A stretch of 64,000 nt of DNA from Neisseria sp. oral taxon 014 str. F0314 (GTDB lineage Bacteria; Pseudomonadota; Gammaproteobacteria; Burkholderiales; Neisseriaceae): assembly GCF_005886145.1 (NCBI RefSeq), contig NZ_CP040504.1:1612001-1676000 (forward strand), written 5' to 3'. The position numbers and the translations under genes were made by a program. Positions 26,130 to 34,386 of this stretch are shown in pieces; within the stretch, counting starts at the first letter, position 1, and every line of letters begins with the position of its first letter. Under the pieces are notes generated by a model that had not been told where the DNA came from, searched no databases, and was given only the letters and a program-made list of their open reading frames with translations.

Positions 26130-26164
26130 GGAATATGAAATGGTAGATTCAACCAACATATAAT

Positions 26165-26442
26165 TACCTTTGAAAAGTACAGGAAGGAGATAATAAAATT
26201 TCTTCCCGGTCTGTATGGGTTACATTACTAACATTGGCGACCTTAGTTATCGGGGGAACTGCATTGGGTTGGTTTTATCGAGTGTTATTCAGAGTGAGAA
26301 GCTCGATGCAGATATGGTTACACGGATTAGCCAAGCAGATATTGTCCGTTGTGGAAACGACTTATACGCGAGGGCAAATAAGGCTGGAGAGAATGGGTAT
26401 AGAGTTATTAAAAAACGATGATAACTTATTTGAGCTAAATAA
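26165..26442 (+). pseudogene. Degenerate second copy of the 25180 gene, 3' part only
   Basis: Starting at TACAGGAAGGAGATAATAAA the DNA closely follows the 3' half of the 25180 gene (ISSRSV, LTLATLVIGG, LGWFY), then changes frame. The second frame gives SEKLDADMVTRISQADIVRC and YRVIKKR. The 5' half and an intact frame are missing. It indicates a tandem duplication in the island followed by decay. Confidence 0.75.
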
Positions 26443-26460
26443 ATAGTGAGGATTTTAAAC

Positions 26461-26985
26461 GTGGTAAAGTATTTCTTATATGGATTTTCAAGTTTTTTAT
26501 TTTTAACAAATGCTTATGCCGGAAGTCAGCCTGAAAGTCTTGCCAAGATAATTTATGAAAAAGAAATAGATTTAAATCAAGATAGAATAAAGGATAAATT
26601 AGTTATTGAGGAAAACACGGAAGGTAAAAGAAATTTAAAAATCCTTGTTGAAGATTCTAAAAAACAGTGGAATACAGTTATTGAAAACCGTAATATGGTT
26701 TTATGCAAAGACTGTGGAGGAGTGAGTACAGGAGATCCTTTGGTTTCGGTTGAAGCAAAAAGAAATGTGTTTGAAATCACACAAGAAGGAGGAAGTCGTG
26801 AAAGATGGACTTCTGTATATAGATTTCAATATTCACCTAAATTAAGTACATGGATTTTGAGAAAAGCGAGATTGAACGTGTATGATACGGTAACTGGCAA
26901 GAATGAGATAAGAAGGAAAAGTATAAATAGTTCAAAACCAGTAAAACTTCAAGATTTCAATTATGATGAATTTTTTTATAATTAA
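26461..26985 (+). CDS. Exported protein, candidate immunity protein for the GH19 effector
   Basis: GTG at 26461 is the best start: GAGGA lies nine bases upstream and it gives a clean signal peptide (VVKYFLYGFSSFLFLTNAYA). A GTG at 26446 is also in frame. The mature part, about 153 residues, has a repeated beta pattern (DLNQDRIKDKLVIEEN, NLKILVEDSKKQWNTVI) and two close cysteines (LCKDCGG). It ends 15 bases before the GH19 gene, so the two are probably one transcript. Immunity role inferred from order and export signal. Confidence 0.72.
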   Translation: MVKYFLYGFSSFLFLTNAYAGSQPESLAKIIYEKEIDLNQDRIKDKLVIEENTEGKRNLKILVEDSKKQWNTVIENRNMVLCKDCGGVSTGDPLVSVEAKRNVFEITQEGGSRERWTSVYRFQYSPKLSTWILRKARLNVYDTVTGKNEIRRKSINSSKPVKLQDFNYDEFFYN

Positions 26986-27000
26986 GTAGAGCGAGTCTAT

Positions 27001-27846
27001 ATGAATAATAATACGAAATTGATGCATGAGGAAAAAATCCTTCAAGAGGCTATGTCGAATGGAATTTCTTCGAGAAAAGAACTGGCCAATCTTCTTGCTC
27101 AGGTTGCTCATGAATCTGACAATTTTAGTACTATGGAAGAAAATTTAAATTATTCTGCTAAAAGATTAGCTCAATTATGGCCCAAAAGATATGCAGATGG
27201 AAACCATAATCCAAATGAAAAAGCTCTGAATATTGCTAAAAACCCTGAAAAAATTGCTAATGATGTGTACTCCAATAGAATGGGAAATGGTAATTCTAAT
27301 TCGGGAGATGGTTACCGTTATCGAGGTAGAGGATATATTCAATTAACTGGGCGCAGTAATTATGAAATGGCTACGAAAGAATTGCAGATCGATCTAATTA
27401 ATAAACCAGAATTAGCCGCAACTTCAGAAGTTGCGGCTAAAATAGCTATTTTATATTGGGAAAAAAGAGTTCCGGATTCTCACAAAGAGAATGTACGACA
27501 AGCTACAAAATATATTAATGGCGGTTTAAATGGTTTGGCAGATAGACAAAATAAGTATGATGAGTATTATCAAAAACTAACTCCTGAATATTTAGATAAA
27601 ATTCAAAAAGGGCAGCAACATTCATCAAACGCACAATACGATGATTTTAGTGCATTAGTTAGCAATCTGATCAATGATAAAGACGGTTCGTTTACCAAAC
27701 AGTTGTTAGCAGACAATAAAGATATCGTTGATGCTTTTAATGCCAAAGTTCAGGAGAAAATAAAGCAAGAAGAACAACAAACTATTGCCCAAGAAGCACA
27801 ACGGGAAGTAGTTGAGAAAAGTTTTGGTGGCCGTTCTTTTAGTTAG
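27001..27846 (+). CDS. GH19 lysozyme/chitinase-like putative effector with Gln-rich C-terminal tail
   Basis: Residues 1-200 match the glycoside hydrolase 19 fold: LLAQVAHESDNF (catalytic Glu38), a second acidic site near Glu46, and the signature RYRGRGYIQLTGRSNY at 106-121. Such domains cut peptidoglycan or chitin glycans. There is no signal peptide. Residues 213-281 form a tail (FSALVSNLINDKDGSF, Gln-rich, ending SFGGRSFS) that matches the tail of the CHAP protein at 9644. The shared tail on two unrelated hydrolases suggests a secretion signal (inference). Length 281 residues; weak RBS. Confidence 0.85.
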   Translation: MNNNTKLMHEEKILQEAMSNGISSRKELANLLAQVAHESDNFSTMEENLNYSAKRLAQLWPKRYADGNHNPNEKALNIAKNPEKIANDVYSNRMGNGNSNSGDGYRYRGRGYIQLTGRSNYEMATKELQIDLINKPELAATSEVAAKIAILYWEKRVPDSHKENVRQATKYINGGLNGLADRQNKYDEYYQKLTPEYLDKIQKGQQHSSNAQYDDFSALVSNLINDKDGSFTKQLLADNKDIVDAFNAKVQEKIKQEEQQTIAQEAQREVVEKSFGGRSFS

Positions 27847-27951
27847 TAATGGCACCGAAAAACTTGAAACAATACCCCGTACCGTCTGAAAGTCAGCGTT
27901 GCGGATTTTACCAACGGGGCTACCGCCCCATATTGATACTAAGGAACTCAT

Positions 27952-29790
27952 ATGTGCGGTATCGTCGGCGCCATCCGCGCCAATCACAATGTAGTCGATT
28001 TTCTGACCGACGGTCTCAAACGCCTTGAATATCGGGGCTATGACTCGTCGGGTATCGCCGTGAATACAGACGGCAAAATCAAACGCGTGCGCCGCGTCGG
28101 CCGCGTGCAGCTGATGGAAGACGCCGCACGCGAAAAAGGCGTGTTCGGACACATCGGCATCGGCCATACCCGCTGGGCGACCCACGGCGGCGTAACCGAA
28201 CCCAACGCCCACCCCCACATCTCCGGCGGCATGATTGCCGTCGTCCACAACGGCATCATCGAAAACTTCGAAGCCGAACGCGAACGCCTCCAATCCTTAG
28301 GCTACACCTTCGAATCGCAAACCGACACCGAAGTCATTGCCCACAGCGTCAATCACGAATACACCCAAAACGGCGGCAAACTGTTTGAAGCCGTCCGCGC
28401 AGCCACCGCCCGTTTCCACGGCGCATACGCCATCGCCGTGATGGCGCAGGACAAACCCGAAGAAATGGTCGTTGCGCGCATGGGCTGCCCGCTGCTGGTG
28501 GCATTGGGCGACCAAGAAACCTTCATCGCCTCCGACGTATCCGCCGTCATCGCCTTCACCCGCCGCATCGCCTATTTGGAAGACGGCGACATTGCCCTTC
28601 TAAGCGCAAACGGCATCGACAAACTGATCGACAAAACCGGTGCTGAAACCCAACGCACCGTCAAAGTATCCGAACTGTCGCTCGCTTCGCTGGAATTGGG
28701 TCCATATAGCCACTTCATGCAGAAAGAAATCCACGAACAACCGCGCGCCATCGCCGATACCGCCGAAGTTTTCCTTGACGGCGGCTTCGAACCCGAAAAC
28801 TTCGGAGCAAACGCACGCGAAGTTTTCGACGGCATCCGCAGCATCAAAATCCTCGCCTGCGGCACGTCCTACTACGCCGCACTGACCGCCAAATACTGGC
28901 TCGAATCCATCGCCAAAATGCCGACCGACGTCGAAATCGCCAGCGAATACCGCTACCGCGACGTGATTGCCGATCCCGAACAGCTCGTCATCACCATCTC
29001 CCAATCCGGCGAAACATTGGACACGATGGAAGCCCTGAAATACGCGAAATCCTTAGGGCACAAACACAGCCTTTCCGTCTGCAACGTCATGGAATCCGCC
29101 TTGCCGCGCGAAAGCGAATTGGTACTGTACACCCGCGCCGGTGCAGAAATCGGTGTCGCCTCTACCAAAGCGTTCACCACGCAACTGGTCGTCCTCTTCG
29201 GCTTGGCGGTTACCTTGGGCAAACAGCGCGGCTTGATATCCGAAGAACAAGCGCACGCCTATATCGAAGAATTGCGCCAACTGCCCGGCAGTGTACAACA
29301 TGCCCTTAACCTTGAGCCTCAGATTGCCGCCTGGGCGCAGAAATTCGCCAAGAAAAACAGCGCACTCTTCCTCGGACGCGGCATCCATTTCCCGATTGCC
29401 CTCGAAGGCGCGTTGAAGCTGAAAGAAATCACCTATATCCACGCCGAAGCCTACCCCGCAGGTGAGTTGAAACACGGCCCGCTGGCATTGGTGGACGAAA
29501 ACATGCCCGTTGTCGTCATCGCCCCCAACGACAGTCTCTTGGACAAAGTCAAAGCCAATATGCAGGAAGTCGGCGCACGCGGCGGCGAACTCTTCGTTTT
29601 CGCCGACCTGGACAGCAATTTCAACGCCACCGATGCCGTGCACGTCATCCGCGCCCCGCGCCACGTCGGCGTACTCTCGCCGATCGTGCATACCATCCCC
29701 GTGCAGCTCCTCTCCTACCACACCGCCCTCGCACGCGGCACGGATGTGGACAAACCGCGTAACCTGGCGAAATCTGTTACAGTTGAATAG
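27952..29790 (+). CDS. glmS: Glutamine-fructose-6-phosphate aminotransferase GlmS
   Basis: GlmS makes glucosamine-6-phosphate from fructose-6-phosphate and glutamine, the entry to amino sugar synthesis. The 612-residue protein starts MCGIVGAI, with the catalytic N-terminal Cys of the glutaminase domain. It then has two SIS isomerase domains ([26 protein letters not shown]) and the normal end [19 protein letters not shown] precedes the ATG. I see no glmS ribozyme fold upstream. A strong DUS terminator follows. Confidence 0.97.
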   Translation: MCGIVGAIRANHNVVDFLTDGLKRLEYRGYDSSGIAVNTDGKIKRVRRVGRVQLMEDAAREKGVFGHIGIGHTRWATHGGVTEPNAHPHISGGMIAVVHNGIIENFEAERERLQSLGYTFESQTDTEVIAHSVNHEYTQNGGKLFEAVRAATARFHGAYAIAVMAQDKPEEMVVARMGCPLLVALGDQETFIASDVSAVIAFTRRIAYLEDGDIALLSANGIDKLIDKTGAETQRTVKVSELSLASLELGPYSHFMQKEIHEQPRAIADTAEVFLDGGFEPENFGANAREVFDGIRSIKILACGTSYYAALTAKYWLESIAKMPTDVEIASEYRYRDVIADPEQLVITISQSGETLDTMEALKYAKSLGHKHSLSVCNVMESALPRESELVLYTRAGAEIGVASTKAFTTQLVVLFGLAVTLGKQRGLISEEQAHAYIEELRQLPGSVQHALNLEPQIAAWAQKFAKKNSALFLGRGIHFPIALEGALKLKEITYIHAEAYPAGELKHGPLALVDENMPVVVIAPNDSLLDKVKANMQEVGARGGELFVFADLDSNFNATDAVHVIRAPRHVGVLSPIVHTIPVQLLSYHTALARGTDVDKPRNLAKSVTVE

Positions 29791-29805
29791 TAGGATTAAC
29801 TGAGT

Positions 29806-29856
29806 AAAAAGGCCGTCTGAAAACCCGATACGAGATTTTCAGACGGCCTTATTTTT
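29806..29856 (+). terminator. DUS hairpin terminator of glmS
   Basis: AAGGCCGTCTGAAAA paired with TTTTCAGACGGCCTTATTTTT, 20 bases past the stop and followed by a T-run. Confidence 0.75.
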
Positions 29857-29866
29857 ACATTTAAGT

Positions 29867-29970
29867 TTATTTGGCATGGTGTTTGTTAACGTATTGTCTT
29901 TTAGCAATTTGATACCGTTCGTTGTGGTTCTTCATCAAATTTTTTGCAATCCAGTTTGCATGTTTCTTTG
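29867..29970 (-). pseudogene. Possible gene remnant, about 33 codons
   Basis: The minus strand reads KKHANWIAKNLMKNHNERYQ and ends NKHHAK before a stop, with an in-frame stop just upstream and no start signal. The regular basic pattern looks protein-like. I do not recognise a family. It may be the tail of a lost gene or chance. Confidence 0.2.
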
Positions 29971-30024
29971 GGGTCGACTATTTGTGGTTAGGGGACGAAT
30001 TTAATATGAGAGACTCATCGCAGA

Positions 30025-30462
30025 TCAGCCTTCTTCCCGCTGCCAATGGGTTTTTTGGGCAAACACCAGTTTGTTGTCGGTGAATTTGACCGTATCCAAA
30101 TCCAGCGCCCACACGTCGCTTTTCATCGCGCGGGCGGCGGGGTGGGCTTTGCAGTAGAGGGAGAGGGCGGGTTTTTTGGCAGCTTCGTCTTCAAGCAGGC
30201 GGGCGCGGGCGGTGAATTGGATGCCGCTGATTTTGGTGATGCTGCCCGGCTGTCCGGCCACGGTACCGGCGATGTGCGGGTTTACCGCCATCATTCGGCC
30301 GTGTTTGGTTTTTTGCGAGGTCAATACTATCAGCCGTGCGGCGGGTTCGTCGAAAACGTAGAAGCAGCATGCGCTCCAGATGGTTCCGTCCGCACAGGCG
30401 GCAATGCTGACGACGTGGTTGGTTTGGAAGAATTGGGTGATGTTGGCGGGAATCGGCTGCAT
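30025..30462 (-). CDS. YhbP/UPF0306-type pyridoxamine 5'-phosphate oxidase-fold protein
   Basis: The chosen ATG (MQPIPANITQFFQTNHVVS) gives 145 residues, a normal length for the split-barrel FMN-binding family. Typical parts are IWSACCFYVFDE, LTSQKTKHGRMMAVNPHIAGTV-like and GIQFTARARLLEDE. The family binds flavin, but the reaction is unknown. Convergent with glmS. A DUS pair lies upstream near 30558. Confidence 0.75.
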   Translation of the reverse strand: MQPIPANITQFFQTNHVVSIAACADGTIWSACCFYVFDEPAARLIVLTSQKTKHGRMMAVNPHIAGTVAGQPGSITKISGIQFTARARLLEDEAAKKPALSLYCKAHPAARAMKSDVWALDLDTVKFTDNKLVFAQKTHWQREEG

Positions 30463-30556
30463 GATTTTTCCGGTGCGGGTGGGTTGCTGCGCGGTTGTAA
30501 ACAACGGCCTTCACTATAATGAATTGTCGCAGCCGGTGCAAACCCGAATCCGGTAT

Positions 30557-30593
30557 TCGGGCCGTCTGAAATGATGGTTTTTCAGACGGTCCC
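30557..30593. repeat. DUS inverted pair
   Basis: GGGCCGTCTGAAA facing TTTCAGACGGTCC between two divergent genes, so not an obvious terminator. Confidence 0.45.
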
Positions 30594-30787
30594 TACATGC
30601 CGTTTTAATGATGGTTTTGTATTAACTATTTGAAAATGAACAATTTGTTTTGATGTTTTGTAACCCGTTGTTACAAAGTTTGTCGGCAATCTGTTACAAT
30701 CGCTGGAAATTCGGACGGCAGGATTTTGCCGGTAACAGGCAAAGCGGTTGAGGCCGTCTGAACGCAACCCATTCTGAAAGGTTATTT

Positions 30788-32218
30788 ATGAACGGAAGTT
30801 TTACCGAATCGCTGCACTATTGGGTCAATAAAATCAACGGCCCGATGTGGGACGGCCTGATTTTCGTGCTGTTGGGCGTGGGGCTGTTTTTTACTTTGGC
30901 CACGGGATTCGTGCAGTTCCGCCTGTTCGGGCGAAGTATCCGTGAAATGCTCGGCGGGCGGAAGCAGGGCGACGACCCGCACGGGATTACGCCGTTTCAG
31001 GCTTTCGTTACCGGCTTGGCCAGCCGTGTGGGTGTGGGCAATATCGCCGGTGTGGCCATCGCCATCAGTGTCGGCGGGCCGGGCGCGGTGTTTTGGATGT
31101 GGCTGGTGGCCTTAATCGGCATGAGTTCGGCTTTCGCCGAGTCGTCGCTGGCGCAGCTTTTCAAAATCCGCGATTACGACGACCACCATTTCCGCGGCGG
31201 TCCGGCCTATTATATTACGCAGGGGTTGGGACAGCGTTGGTTGGGCATTCTGTTCGCCTTGAGCCTGATTTTCTGTTTCGGTTTCGTATATGAGTCGGTG
31301 CAGGCCAATTCGATTGTGGCGGCGATGGAAGTGGCTTGGGGTTGGGACAAACACGCCGTCGGCGTGGCGCTGATGATTCTGACCGCGCCGATTATTTTCG
31401 GCGGTATCCGCCGGGTGGCGCGCTGGTCGGAAATGATTGTGCCGGTGATGGCGACGCTGTACCTGCTGATGGCGCTGTATATTGTGGCAACCAATATCGG
31501 TATGGTGCCGAAAGTATTTGATATGATTTTCAGCAATGCGTTCAAATTCGATGCGGCGGGCGGCGGGCTGCTCGGCGGCCTGATTTCGCAGACGATGGTG
31601 ATGGGTATCAAGCGCGGCCTGTATTCCAACGAAGCGGGGCAGGGTTCCGCACCGAATGCGGCGGCGGCGGCGGAAGTGAAACACCCTGTTTCTCAGGGTA
31701 TGATTCAGATGCTGGGTGTGTTTGTCGATACCATGATTGTTTGCTCGTGCACGGCGTTTATCGTGTTGATGTCGGACTTGCCCGCCGATTCGGGCTTGAG
31801 CGGCGTGCAGCTTACGCAGGCGGCGATTGTCAGCCATGTGGGTGGCTGGGGCGCGGATTTTCTGGCCGTGGTATTGTTTATGTTTGCGTTTTCCACCATT
31901 ATCGGCAACTATGCCTACGCCGAATCGAATGTGAAATTTATTAAAAGCCATTGGTTGATTTTGTCGCTGTTCCGCATGGGCGTGCTGGGCATGGTGTATT
32001 TCGGTGCGGTTAACAGCGTGCCGCTGGTGTGGGACATGGCCGATATGGCGATGGGTACGATGGCGTGGATCAACCTGATTGCCATCCTGCTGCTCTCGCC
32101 GCTGGTGTTCCTGCTGTTGAAAGACTACACGGCCAAGCTGAAGATGGGCAAAGACCCGCAGTTCAAATTGTCCGAGCATCCGGGGCTGAAACGAAAAATC
32201 AAATCGGACATCTGGTGA
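30788..32218 (+). CDS. Sodium:alanine symporter family protein (AGCS)
   Basis: The 476-residue inner-membrane protein has about eleven hydrophobic helices. The family signature is GVGNIAGVAIAISVGGPGAVFWMW, with GLYSNEAGQGSAPNAAAAA later. AGCS carriers take up alanine, glycine or glutamine with Na+. The ATG follows GAAAGGTTATTT. A DUS and a strong simple terminator follow. Substrate not decidable from sequence. Confidence 0.93.
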   Translation: MNGSFTESLHYWVNKINGPMWDGLIFVLLGVGLFFTLATGFVQFRLFGRSIREMLGGRKQGDDPHGITPFQAFVTGLASRVGVGNIAGVAIAISVGGPGAVFWMWLVALIGMSSAFAESSLAQLFKIRDYDDHHFRGGPAYYITQGLGQRWLGILFALSLIFCFGFVYESVQANSIVAAMEVAWGWDKHAVGVALMILTAPIIFGGIRRVARWSEMIVPVMATLYLLMALYIVATNIGMVPKVFDMIFSNAFKFDAAGGGLLGGLISQTMVMGIKRGLYSNEAGQGSAPNAAAAAEVKHPVSQGMIQMLGVFVDTMIVCSCTAFIVLMSDLPADSGLSGVQLTQAAIVSHVGGWGADFLAVVLFMFAFSTIIGNYAYAESNVKFIKSHWLILSLFRMGVLGMVYFGAVNSVPLVWDMADMAMGTMAWINLIAILLLSPLVFLLLKDYTAKLKMGKDPQFKLSEHPGLKRKIKSDIW

Positions 32219-32246
32219 TTTCAGACGGCCTCATCGGATGATAAGG

Positions 32247-32276
32247 AAGCCGCTTCTTTCGGGAAGCGGCTTTTTT
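32247..32276 (+). terminator. Rho-independent terminator of the symporter gene
   Basis: GCCGCTTC pairs with GAAGCGGC around a short loop and is followed by TTTTTT. Confidence 0.85.
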
Positions 32277-32336
32277 GTTGCGTTACGGAGGCGGATATGG
32301 CGGCCCATCTGTTGAGGATGCCTGCCGCTACAAACG

Positions 32337-32392
32337 GAGGCCGTCTGAAAAACACTGATACAGGTTTTGCAGGTGTTTTCAGACGGCCTCTT
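32337..32392. terminator. DUS hairpin downstream of mscL
   Basis: GAGGCCGTCTGAAAAACAC faces GTGTTTTCAGACGGCCTC, about 35 bases past the mscL stop, with an extended stem. Confidence 0.65.
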
Positions 32393-32426
32393 GGATTTGA
32401 CCGTTTAACGGATGACCGTCAAACTG

Positions 32427-32867
32427 TTATTTTTTGCTCAGGGAGTCGCGGATTTCGCGCAGCAGCAAAACTTCTTCGCTCGGTTCGGCCGGTGCTTCTT
32501 CCACCGGAACTTCTTTTTTCTTCAGCGAGTTCAACAGCTTGACTACCACGAAAATGGCGGCGGCGATAATCAGGAAACTGATGATGGTGTTGATGAACAG
32601 GCCGACGTTCAGAGTAACCGCACCGGCGGCTTTGGCAGCAGCCAGGGAGGCGTAGCCTGCTTCGGGCGCGGGCGTGCCGTCTTTCAGAGTGATAAACAGG
32701 TTGGAGAAGTCTACGCCGCCAATCAGGATACCGATAGGGGGCATGATGACGTCGTCGACCAGCGATTTTACGATGCCGCTGAACGCAGTGCCGACAACCA
32801 TACCGACTGCCAAGTCAACCACGTTGCCGCGCATAATAAACTCTTTAAATTCAGATGCAATAGACAT
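32427..32867 (-). CDS. mscL: Large-conductance mechanosensitive channel MscL
   Basis: MscL opens under extreme membrane tension to release solutes. The 146-residue protein starts [26 protein letters not shown], the very conserved first helix. The second membrane helix is [20 protein letters not shown], and the C-terminal charged helix ends [13 protein letters not shown]. Length and motifs are normal. AGGAG precedes the ATG. Confidence 0.97.
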   Translation of the reverse strand: MSIASEFKEFIMRGNVVDLAVGMVVGTAFSGIVKSLVDDVIMPPIGILIGGVDFSNLFITLKDGTPAPEAGYASLAAAKAAGAVTLNVGLFINTIISFLIIAAAIFVVVKLLNSLKKKEVPVEEAPAEPSEEVLLLREIRDSLSKK

Positions 32868-33007
32868 TATTTACACTCCTGTGTGTTTCGTTAGATAGGT
32901 TAAGGAAAAAGAAAGGCTGGCATCTTACTGTGTTTGAGGTTAAAAAAGTTTTGTAAAAGTTAAATTGTGTATTGCTAATCAAACCATGGCCTTTTAACCT
33001 GAAAAAA

Positions 33008-33060
33008 AGCCGTTTGAAATCAAGCGTTGCGTTTTCGCAGCATTTTTCAGACGGCCTTTG
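33008..33060. terminator. DUS hairpin downstream of fabI
   Basis: GCCGTTTGAAAT (mutated DUS) faces TTTTTCAGACGGC across a 25-base loop, just past the fabI stop. Confidence 0.55.
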
Positions 33061-33076
33061 CGACAGTAAAAACGGC

Positions 33077-33862
33077 TTATTCTTCAACGCTTAGGGCGTT
33101 AATGCTGTATCCGCCGTCGACATAAGTGATTTCACCGGTGATGCCTGACGATAAGTCAGACAGCAAAAATGCAGCGGCGTTCCCGACTTCTTCGATGGTT
33201 ACGTTGCGGCCGAGCGGGTTTTGCTGGGCGACGTGTCCCAGCAGTTTGCCGAAGTCGGCGATGCCGGATGCGGCCAGCGTTTTAATCGGACCGGCGGAAA
33301 TGCCGTTGCAGCGGATGCCTTCGCGGCCCAGGCAGGCGGCGGTGAAGCGGATGCCGGCTTCCAGACTGGCTTTGGCCATGCCCATTACGTTGTAGTTCGG
33401 AATCGCGCGCACCGCGCCCAAATAGGTGAGGGCGACGATGGAACCGTTGTGGCCCTGCATCATCGGGCGCGCGGCTTTGGCCAGCGCGGGCAGGCTGTAT
33501 GCGGAAATTTCGTGGGCGGTGTTGAAGGCTTCGCGGCTGATGCTGTCGAGAAAGTCGCCGCTCAGTGCTTCTTTAGGCGCAAAACCGATGGAGTGGACCA
33601 GACCGTCCAAACCGTCCCAGTGTTTGCCCAAACCGGCGAAGGTTTGGTTGATTTCGTCGTCGCTGGCGACGTCGCAGCGGAACACCAGTTCCGAACCGAG
33701 TTCGGCCGCCATTTTGCGTACGCGTTCTTCCAGTTTGTCCACAACGTAGGTAAAGGCCAAATCCGCGCCCTGATCGCGGCAGGCTTTGGCGATGCCGTAA
33801 GCGATGGAACGTTCGGAAATCATGCCCGTAATCAGAATTTTTTTGCCTTGCAGAAAGCCCAT
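33077..33862 (-). CDS. fabI: Enoyl-[acyl-carrier-protein] reductase (NADH) FabI
   Basis: FabI performs the last reduction of fatty acid elongation. The ATG at 33862 ([19 protein letters not shown]) has AAGGA eight bases upstream; the in-frame ATG nine bases earlier abuts that site. The 261-residue product has the SDR-like nucleotide motif [13 protein letters not shown], the active site [22 protein letters not shown] (Tyr-x6-Lys) and the [13 protein letters not shown] loop. Intact; the usual triclosan-type target. Confidence 0.96.
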   Translation of the reverse strand: MGFLQGKKILITGMISERSIAYGIAKACRDQGADLAFTYVVDKLEERVRKMAAELGSELVFRCDVASDDEINQTFAGLGKHWDGLDGLVHSIGFAPKEALSGDFLDSISREAFNTAHEISAYSLPALAKAARPMMQGHNGSIVALTYLGAVRAIPNYNVMGMAKASLEAGIRFTAACLGREGIRCNGISAGPIKTLAASGIADFGKLLGHVAQQNPLGRNVTIEEVGNAAAFLLSDLSSGITGEITYVDGGYSINALSVEE

Positions 33863-34386
33863 TGTCTTCATCCTTAATATGGTATTGCGGTTTGCAGGAA
33901 GCGCCGATTATAGCAAACGCGGCTGTTTCAGTATAGAAAACAATATTTAAACGAAAAACAGCCGTCTGCCGCGCCTGATTTTCAGACGGCCTCCGCGCCG
34001 TTTGGCGCAGCGTTTTTGAGTCGGCGGAAAACCATACCGGTACGCATTCCGCCGCCGTTTGCGCCATGCCCAACAGTGAGGCCGAAACGCCCAAATCCCC
34101 GCAGGTGACGACGGGTTGCCGACAGAAAGCCGACTAAATACGGCGGCGGAGCGGACGTGGCATAATCGTTTCTTCGGCTTCGGTGACGAGGCCGTCTGAA
34201 AGAAATCACGTTCGTATGTTTTCGCACCTTTTACAGTCAAACGCGTTATACTGAACATTTGATTATTCCGACTTTAAAGCCTGTTTACAACTCCTGCGGC
34301 GGAGTGCCGACATGCTTGCAGACGGCCTTTGCCGGTATTCATATATAATAGTCAGTCCGCCGTATTACCGTATCGAAGAGAATGCT

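Noticed and set aside
27847-27951. glmS ribozyme or riboswitch before glmS
   Set aside because: The 105-base leader is too short and lacks the conserved glmS ribozyme core; that element is typical of Gram-positive bacteria.
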